Below, in pieces: positions 35,516 to 44,800 of a stretch of 64,000 nucleotides of DNA (within the stretch, counting starts at the first letter, position 1; the number at the start of each line of letters is the position of its first letter). The notes beneath the pieces are model-generated. The model did not search any database. It saw only the letters and a program-made list of their open reading frames with translations, and was not told the origin of the DNA. Source of the DNA: Flavobacterium sp. LHD-85 (GTDB lineage Bacteria > Bacteroidota > Bacteroidia > Flavobacteriales > Flavobacteriaceae); contig NZ_JAVFVR010000001.1 of NCBI RefSeq assembly GCF_030929595.1, positions 434,001 to 498,000 on the forward strand. Reading direction: 5' to 3'. The position numbers and the translations under genes were made by a program.

Positions 35516-35827
35516 TTATTTATTAAGGTATAAGTAACCAGATTCTTGGTGAGACTTCTGAGCGCTGTCTTTGTATTTTAAGATATAGAAATACGTTCCA
35601 ACTGGAAGACCGTCTGTTTGTTTGATCGTAGAACGTCCGTTAGAATATCCGACAAAAACTCGATCATTATTGTTATACTGATCAATACTGAAAACCAAAA
35701 CTCCCCAACGGTTATAAATTTCAACTGTATTGTCTGGATAACATTCTATTCCTCTTATATAGAATCTTGCATTCTTATTGTCTCCATTTGGAGAGAAAGC
35801 ATTCATTACTTTAATAGAACATCCGTT
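35516..35827 (-). other. Type B C-terminal sorting domain of the adhesin
   Basis: It encodes the last 103 residues, with the family landmarks VMNAFSPNGDNKNARFYIRG, EIYNRWGVLVF, DGLPVGTYFYIL and a terminal GYLYLNK. In this family the domain directs export through the type IX system and depends on a PorP/SprF partner. Confidence 0.88.
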
Positions 35828-38800
35828 CAAGTCTAAGACTGTTGGACTATCTCCGCTGTTGCTTGCATCGTCTGACTGATCTTCAACTACAACTCCTCTC
35901 ACACTGCTTCCTTTAACCGTTGCCTGATTGCTCACACTTCCTCGATTAATATCTTCTTGAGTGATTTTATAAACCGCTACAAAATTCGTTTCGTTAGATT
36001 CGTTTACGCCCAAATTAATCGCTTGGCCTGAAACTACTACTCCTGGCAATGGATCGTTTATTGTGATTCCAACAAGAGGCACATTTCCTGTATTGGTTAC
36101 TGTAAATTTGTACGTAATGGTTTCTCCTGCATTTGCAAAACCGCTCTTGTTTTCGTCATTGAAAACTGCGGTTTTGACAACCGAAATTGCTGGCACTTCA
36201 ACAAAAACATTTAATGTAGCCGTAGAACAATTTGACGAATTTGCTTTTTCGCAAACCTGATAAGTCAACGGATAATTTCCTCCTGGTGTGTTTGGCTTAA
36301 CATTTACTGTTCCGTCAGCATTCCATTCAAAATAAGGACTTTCTGTTACAGGTTTAATTATAACATCAGCAGGATTTATTGTCTGTCCGTTTATCAAATC
36401 ATTTTCTAAAACATTTACAAATTCTAATGAACCATTAATTCCGTCGGCACTAACATCATTATCATTGTTTAACGTAATTTGATTTTCTGTTGGCGGGGCT
36501 GGGTCTACAACATTGTCAACTGTAATCTTAATTACCGCCTGACTGCAATTTGATGTATTTGCAGCTTCACAAATCTGATAAGTCAATTCGTAAACTCCAT
36601 CTGCCGTATTTGCTGCAATGTTGATTGAACCGTCTGCGTTCAAGGTGATATTTGGATGTTCAACTGGAACCGATAAAACAACATCTGAAGGCTTCAATTT
36701 TACTCCGTTTAACAAATCATTTTCAAAAATATTAATCGTCGCATCTACTCCTTTTTTCACATTTATAGGCCCTGCTTCGTCATTATTTGCTTTTATGCTA
36801 AATGTTGGACGCGCATTACAATCTGGCGTTGCTGGCGGATAAGCAACAGAAACTGTAACCGTTGGATTTAATGAGAATTCCATTTTCACTCCATTTCTGG
36901 TAGCTTCAAATCCGTCTGCTCCTTCTGCCCAAATTCCGTTATTTAAAATCCATCCTGGCCAATCTGTTCCGTTTTGGTTACTGTCAATTTCTGCTCCAGG
37001 CCATAAAATATTTCCGCTTAATGGCAGATTTGTCTGAGTTGCCACAACACTATTATTGCTGTCAATCCATCTAACAGTTAATAGATTATTTGTTGTGAAA
37101 TTGTCTGGTGTAACTGTATAATTAACATAAGGAACATTATTCGAACAGTAGCTATTTGCTTTTACTGTCATTTTTGGTTCTGTTACGGTAACTTTTACAA
37201 CATTAGAATCACAATTATTTGGATTTAATTTCTCGCAGATTGTGTATGTCAATTCATATTCTCCAGCAGGTGCATTAGGTGCTAGTACAACATTTCCGTC
37301 TATATCAACAGTTAAATATCCTTTTGGATCTGCTTGAGTTACTTTAAGATCAACATCTGATGGCACTAATTTATTTCCATCTTTAGTATCATTCTCAAAA
37401 ACGTTAATTACTTTCTGTGGAACGTTTACTCCAACTGCTGATGGCACCAAATCTTCATTCGCTACAAGATTTCCTCCTGTAACTTTTACTACGGTAATTA
37501 CCGAATCACAATTTGTTGGATTTGTGTTTTCACAGATTTTATATTCTACCTTATAATCAGCTGCCGGCGTATTTGGCGCAACAGTAATAGTGTAATCTGA
37601 ATTTAAAGTAAGTCCTGAAGGAAGCGTTCCGACGATTTCAAACTTAACTTCTCCTGCTGCTGTTCCAACCACAATTGGACTTCCGTTTAATTTATCATTT
37701 GCAATTAACGAAATAGTTTTCCCTCCGATATTTCCGTTTATCGAAACGATTATGTCTTCAACCGCATCAATTACTGGAGTTCCAACTGTCACTTTCACAG
37801 TATTTGAACTGCAATTGTCTGGATTTAATTTCTCACAGATTTCATACGTTAATTCATAATCTCCTGCTGGAGGATTAGCTCCTAAAACAATGTTTCCGTC
37901 TGCATCTACAGTTAGATATCCTTTTGGATCTGCCGCCGTAGTTTTCAGCGTAACATCTGAAGGGTTTAATGGCTGAGCATTTTTAGTGTCATTATCAAAA
38001 ACATTTTTGCCTAATGTCTGAGAAACATTCGATCCTAAGACTGAAGGAATAACATCTTCGTTTGCCACAAGGTTTCCTGCTGTTACTGGTACAGTTGTAA
38101 TAACTGAATCACAGTTTAGCGGATTCGTGTTTTCGCAGATTTTATATTCTACATTATAGTTTCCTTTTGGCGTGTTTGGCGCAACTGTAATCGTATAGTC
38201 TGAATTCAGCGTCAATCCTGCTGGAAGCGTTCCGATAATTTCAAACTTAACTTCTCCTGCTGCTGTTCCAACAACAATTGCATTTCCATTCAATTTATCA
38301 TTTGCAGTTAATGCTATTGTTGTTCCTCCGATATTTCCGTTTATCGAAGCGATTATGTCTTCAACCGCATCAATTACTGGAGTTCCAACTGTCACTTTCA
38401 CAGTATTTGAACTGCAATTGTCTGGATTTAATTTCTCACAGATTTCATACGTTAATTCATAATCTCCTGCTGGAGGATTAGCTCCTAAAACAATGTTTCC
38501 GTCTGCATCTACAGTCAAATATCCTTTTGGATCTGCCGCCGTAGTTTTCAGCGTAACATCTGAAGGGTTTAATGGCTGAGCATTTTTAGTGTCATTATCA
38601 AAAACATTTTTGCCTAATGTCTGAGAAACATTCGATCCTAAAACTGAAGGAATAATATCTTCGTTTGCCACAAGGTTTCCTGCTGTTACTGGTACAGTAA
38701 TAGTTACTGAATCGCAGTTTAGCGGATTCGTGTTTTCGCAGATTTTATACTCTACCTTATAATTTCCTTTTGGAGTATTTGGCGCAACACTTATTGTATA

Positions 38801-41800
38801 ATCCGAATTCAGCGTCAATCCTGAAGGAAGCGTTCCGACGATTTCAAACTTAACTTCTCCTGCTGCTGTTCCAACAGCAACTGGACTTCCGTTTAATTTA
38901 TCATTTGCAATTAACGAAATAGTTGTTCCTCCGATATTTCCGTTTATTGGAGTTATCAAATCTTCAACCGCATCAATTATTGGAGTTCCAACTGTCACTT
39001 TCACAGTATTTGAACTGCAATTGTCTGGATTTAATTTCTCACAGATTTCATACGTTAATTCATAATCTCCTGCTGGAGGATTCGCTCCTAAAACAATGTT
39101 TCCATTTGCATCTACAGTCAAATATCCTTTCGGATCTGCCGTCGTAGTTTTCAGCGTAACATCTGAAGGGTTTAATGGCTGAGCATTTTTAGTGTCATTA
39201 TCAAAAACATTTTTGCCTAATGTCTGAGAAACATTCGATCCTAAAACTGAAGGAATAACATCTTCGTTTGCCACAAGGTTTCCTGCTGTTACTGGTACAG
39301 TAATAGTTACTGAATCGCAGTTTAGCGGATTAGTGTTTTCGCAGATTTTATACTCTACCTTATAATCTCCTTTTGGAGTATTTGGTGCAACACTTATTGT
39401 ATAATCCGAATTCAGCGTCAATCCTGAAAGAAGCGTTCCGACGATTTCAAACTTAACTTCTCCTGCTGCTGTTCCAACAACAATTGCATTTCCATTCAAT
39501 TTATCATTTGCAGTTAATGCTATTGTTGTTCCTCCGATATTTCCGTTTATCGAAGCGATTATGTCTTCAACCGCATCAATTACTGGAGTTCCAACTGTCA
39601 CTTTCACAGTATTTGAACTGCAATTGTCTGGATTTAATTTCTCGCAGATTTCATACGTTAATTCATAATCTCCTGCTGGAGGATTAGCTCCTAAAACAAT
39701 GTTTCCATTTGCATCTACAGTCAAATATCCTTTCGGATCTGCCGTCGTAGTTTTCAGCGTAACATCTGAAGGGTTTAATGGCTGAGCATTTTTAGTGTCA
39801 TTATCAAAAACATTTTTGCCTAATGTCTGAGAAACATTCGATCCTAAAACTGAAGGAATAACATCTTCGTTTGCCACAAGGTTTCCTGCTGTTACTGGTA
39901 CAGTAATAGTTACTGAATCGCAGTTTGCAGGAACCGCACCTACTTCACATATTGTATATTCTACTTCATAATCTCCTTTTGGAGTTCCCGAAGCTACTGT
40001 TATAGTTCCATTTGCATTTAATGTTAATCCTGATGGTAAAGTGCCAACAATATTAATTGTCACTTCTCCTGAATTGATTCCAATTATTGCTTTGTTTCCG
40101 TTTAGTGTATCGTTTCCTATTAGAGATACTGTTGTTCCGCCAATGTTTCCATTAATTGGAGTAATAATATCTAATACCGCATCAATTCTATTTACAACTT
40201 TAACCTCTGCAATCGCTGTCTTGCAGTTTGAAGGATTCGCATCTTTCTCACAGATTTCGTATGTAATGCTGTAGGTTCCGCTTGGCGTGTTGGTTGCAAG
40301 AGTTACATCTCCGTTTGCATCAACGCTTAATGGACCGTCGCTGTCAATTGTAACAACCGTGTTTCCAGATGTAACATATACTCCGTCTAAAGTATCGTTT
40401 GTTTTTACATTTCCGATAATTACAGCTGCCAATCCAGAAGATTTTGTTCCGAAATCATCTTTTACTGCTACTAAATCATTTACAATTTCAACTTTAACCG
40501 TAGCTGTATTGCAATTTCCACTATTAGCAATTTCACAAATTGAATAATCAAAAGTATAAGTACCAGTTGGCGTATTCGGTTTTACTGAAACAGCACCATT
40601 TGCAGTATTGAAAATTAACACTGAAGGTACACTACCATTTACTGTAACATCAACATCTCCTCTATTTACTTTATTACAATTTAAAGCATCATTATCAAAA
40701 ACATTAGTAATAACTACTCCTCCAGCTACTCCATTTGATGAAGAAACACTATCATCATTTGCTCTAATTTCAACAATTACTTTAACGATTTGCGTGCAAG
40801 TCTCTGTATTTCCTCCTGCATCTGTTGCTGTCCATGTCACCGTAGTGTTTCCCACTGGGAAACTTGAAGGTGCATCATTCGTCACTGTTATAGTTCCAGA
40901 GCAATTATCCGATACTACCGGAGAACCTAAAGCAACTCCAGTTGCAGTGCATGAATTCGCATCTGCTGAAACTGAAACTGCCAACGGACAAGTAATTGAT
41001 GGCTTTTGAGTGTCTTTAATAACAACTTTTTGAGTCGCAGTTTCTACGTTTCCATTTCCATCGCTAAAGCTCCAGTTGATTGTATAAGTTCCCTGAGTGT
41101 TATATGTCAATGGATCTGCCGTTGTTCCAGTCACCGTTCCTGCACAGTTGTCTGTGGTTGTCGGAGCTGTTGCTGTTCCAGCGCATTCTCCTGTAATATC
41201 TGCCAAAACAGGTTTTACAGGCTTCTGCGTGTCCTTAATGATTACTTTTTGAGTCGCAGTTTCTACGTTTCCGTTCCCGTCGCTAAAGCTCCAGTTGATT
41301 GTATAAGTTCCCTGAGTATTATAGGTCAATGGATCTGCCGTTGTTCCCGTAACTGTTCCTTCGCAATTATCCGTCGTTGTCGGAGCTGTTGCTGTTGCAG
41401 AACATTCTCCCGTAATATCTGCCAAAACAGGCTTTACAGGTTTCTGCGTGTCCTTAATGATTACTTTTTGAGTTGCTGTTTCTACGTTTCCGTTACCATC
41501 GCTAAAACTCCAGTTGATTGTATAAGTTCCCTGAGCATTATATGTCAATGGATCTGCCGTTGTTCCAGTCACCGTTCCTTCGCAATTATCCGTCGTTGTC
41601 GGAGCTGTTGCTGTTGCAGAACATTCTCCTGTAATATCTGCCAAAACAGGTTTTACAGGTTTCTCCGTGTCTTTAACAATTACTTTTTGAGTTGCCGTTT
41701 CTACGTTTCCGTTACCATCGCTAAAACTCCAGTTGATTGTATAAGTTCCCTGAGCATTATAAGTCAGCGGATCTGCCGTTGTTCCCGTAACCGTTCCTGC

Positions 41801-44800
41801 ACAGTTGTCTGTGGTTGTCGGAGCTGTTGCTGTTGCAGAACATTCTGCTGTAATATCTGCCAAAACAGGTTTTACAGGTTTCTGTGTGTCCTTAATGATT
41901 ACTTTTTGAGTTGCCGTTTCTACGTTTCCGTTCCCGTCGCTAAAACTCCAGTTGATTGTATAAGTTCCCTGAGCATTATAAGTCAGCGAATCTGATGTTG
42001 TTCCTGTAACTGTTCCTTCGCAATTATCCGTCGTTGTCGGAGCTGTTGCTGTTGCAGAACATTCTCCTGTAATATCTGCCAAAACAGGTTTTACAGGTTT
42101 CTCCGTGTCTTTAACAATTACTTTTTGAGTTGCGGTTTCTACGTTTCCGTTACCATCGCTAAAACTCCAGTTGATTGTATAAGTTCCCTGAGCATTATAT
42201 GTCAATGGATCTGCCGTTGTTCCAGTCACCGTTCCTTCGCAATTATCCGTCGTTGTTGGAGCTGTTACTGTTGCAGAACATTCTGCTGTAATATCTGCCA
42301 AAACAGGTTTTACAGGTTTCTGTGTGTCCTTAATGATTACTTTCTGAGTCGCCGTTTCTACGTTTCCGTTACCGTCGTTAAAGCTCCAGTTAATCGTATA
42401 CGTTCCCTGAGCATTATAAGTCAGCGGATCTGCCGTTGTTCCCGTAACCGTTCCTTCGCAATTATCCGTCGTTGCCGGAGCTGTTGCTGTTGCAGAACAT
42501 TCTCCTGTAATATCTGCCAAAACAGGTTTTACAGGTTTCTGTGTGTCTTTAACAATTACTTTTTGAGTTGCCGTTTCTACGTTTCCGTTACCGTCGCTAA
42601 AGCTCCAGTTAATCGTGTAGGATCCCTGAGCATTATAAGTCAGCGGATCTGCCGTTGTTCCAGTCACAGTTCCTGCACAGTTGTCTGTGGTAGTCGGAGC
42701 TGTTGCTGTTGCAGTGCATTCTCCTGTAATATCTGCCAAAACAGGTTTTACAGGTTTTTCTGAATCACTAACTTTTACTGTAGAAGCCTCAGAAGTAGAT
42801 TCACATCCAGAAGAATTCCTAACTTTTACTTTATAATCTCCATCAGAATTTACAACTAACGTAGAAGAAATTTGACTAGGAATCGCAACATTATTTTTAT
42901 ACCATACATAAGTTGGTGAACTGGCATTTGAATTCGCTGTCAAAGTCGTAGTTGAGCATGCGGTTAAATTTCCAGATATAGTCGCTGTAGGTAACGCATT
43001 TGTCGTTACTGTATGAGTAGTCGTTACTGGCCCATTACATCCTGCAGCACTTGCTGTAATTGTAGTTGTTCCCGACCATCCAGCAACATAAGTTACTGCT
43101 CCTGTAGTAGAATTTATAGTATTCCCTCCTGCGCTACTAGCAGAATCTAGATTATATGTAATGCCTGTTGAATTTGATGCTGTCGTAGTTTTTGTTATTG
43201 TTTCAGCTCCTTGACAGCGAGTCGATGTTGCTGCTGAAAATGGAGCAATTGTTACATTTGGTGACAAGCTAACCGTTCCTTGAATTGTTTTTTCTGTACA
43301 AGGTGCAGTGTGACCAACCGTGGTAATTGTGTAAGTGCCTCCTGCGGTTGGATTTCCAGAAATTGTCACTGTTTTTGCATTAGTATCAACTGCTGCAGAT
43401 AATCCTGTTGGCAAGTTAGATACTGTAGCATTTGTAGCGCTTCCTCCAAAAGTATATACTGCATTTGGAACTGATGCTCCAGAACAAACTGTTGGATTTT
43501 GAGTACCACTTGTAAATGCAATACTTGAAGCGGTATTTATAACTGCCGCAACAGCAATTCTAGACGTTGATGTACAGCCTGACGATGCTACTGCTCCTAC
43601 ATAGTAAGTCGTAGTAGCTGTTAAAGCAGGAGTATTAAAAGTCGTTCCTGTTCCTAATACAGTCGAGCTTGTAGGATCAGCATACCAATTAATAGTCACT
43701 CCAGTTGATGCTGTTGCAGTTAATCTCACTGATCCAGAACCACATATCGAACCTTCTGTTGTCGAATTTATTGTTGGTACTGTATTTATTGTTGCTTTAA
43801 CTTCAGTTCTTGTTGGTGTAGTACAACCATTTTCTGTTGCGTCAACATAATAAAAAGTTGATGCTGATAAACTTGGCGTCGTAAAACTTTCGCCTGTTCC
43901 TAATGATGTTCCTCCTGTTGCCGCTGCATACCAATTAATAGTACCAGCTGATGCTGTAGCCTCCAAAGTTACTTCTCCTGCACCACATCGTGAGTTAGAA
44001 GTAATTGTTGTAATTGTTGGTTTTGCATTAACAACAAAATTAACTGCCGCTCTACAATTTGAATTACCTGAACAAGCAGCATAATACGTTTTTGTTGTTG
44101 CTGTAGCTGTACTTGTCAATCCAGATCCTGTAACTCCCACTGGATTAAAAGAAGTACCTGTATAAATTGATGAACCACCTGTAGATGTAGTATACCATTC
44201 TATCTCACCTATAGTATAACTTACAGTTATTTGAATATAATCGACAGATGCTGTAACAGTATTGCTATTCGATTTGCTAATATTTGCAGATAAAGCAATT
44301 CCAAAACCCAAATTATTAATATCTTCAGGCGTCCAAGCTGTAGTCCATAAATCTGTCCCGCCTCCATAATTAAAAATCGCTGTACTACTTGTTGACCAAA
44401 CTTCTGCACTTTTTTTATTTTCGCCTACAATTGAATTTGCTTTAATTAAACGAACAACATTATCTAATACATTATTATTGTTACTATTTCTATTAGCATA
44501 ACGACCAATTACTACTTCAATTCCTTTAATCTTAGCATTTGCTGGAATCGAAAATTTAAAATCTGTCGCCATAAGATATTTAGTAGTTGTATTACTGCTG
44601 CTACTTGCAGAGGCAATACCTGAACCAATTGAATTAGCACCTGTAGGATTTGACCAATCTAAAGATCCTGATCCTGTTCCTGAAACATTGCTTACGGTTC
44701 CAAATAGTGGTCCAACACTACTAGAAGTCGCACATGGAGAAGAAGCAGTCAATGATCCTGATTCACCTTGACAAATAGTAACACCTGTAGTCGTTGGTGC

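Noticed and set aside
37172..42757. Regularly spaced direct repeats that might suggest a CRISPR array
   Set aside because: Units of 219 and 603 bp are continuous, contain no unique spacers, and are in frame within one protein. No cas genes are nearby.
41006..42763. Long cysteine- and serine-rich open frames on the plus strand opposite the 219-bp repeats
   Set aside because: They are periodic antisense shadows of the adhesin repeats: same 219-base period, no start context, and composition forced by the codons on the other strand.
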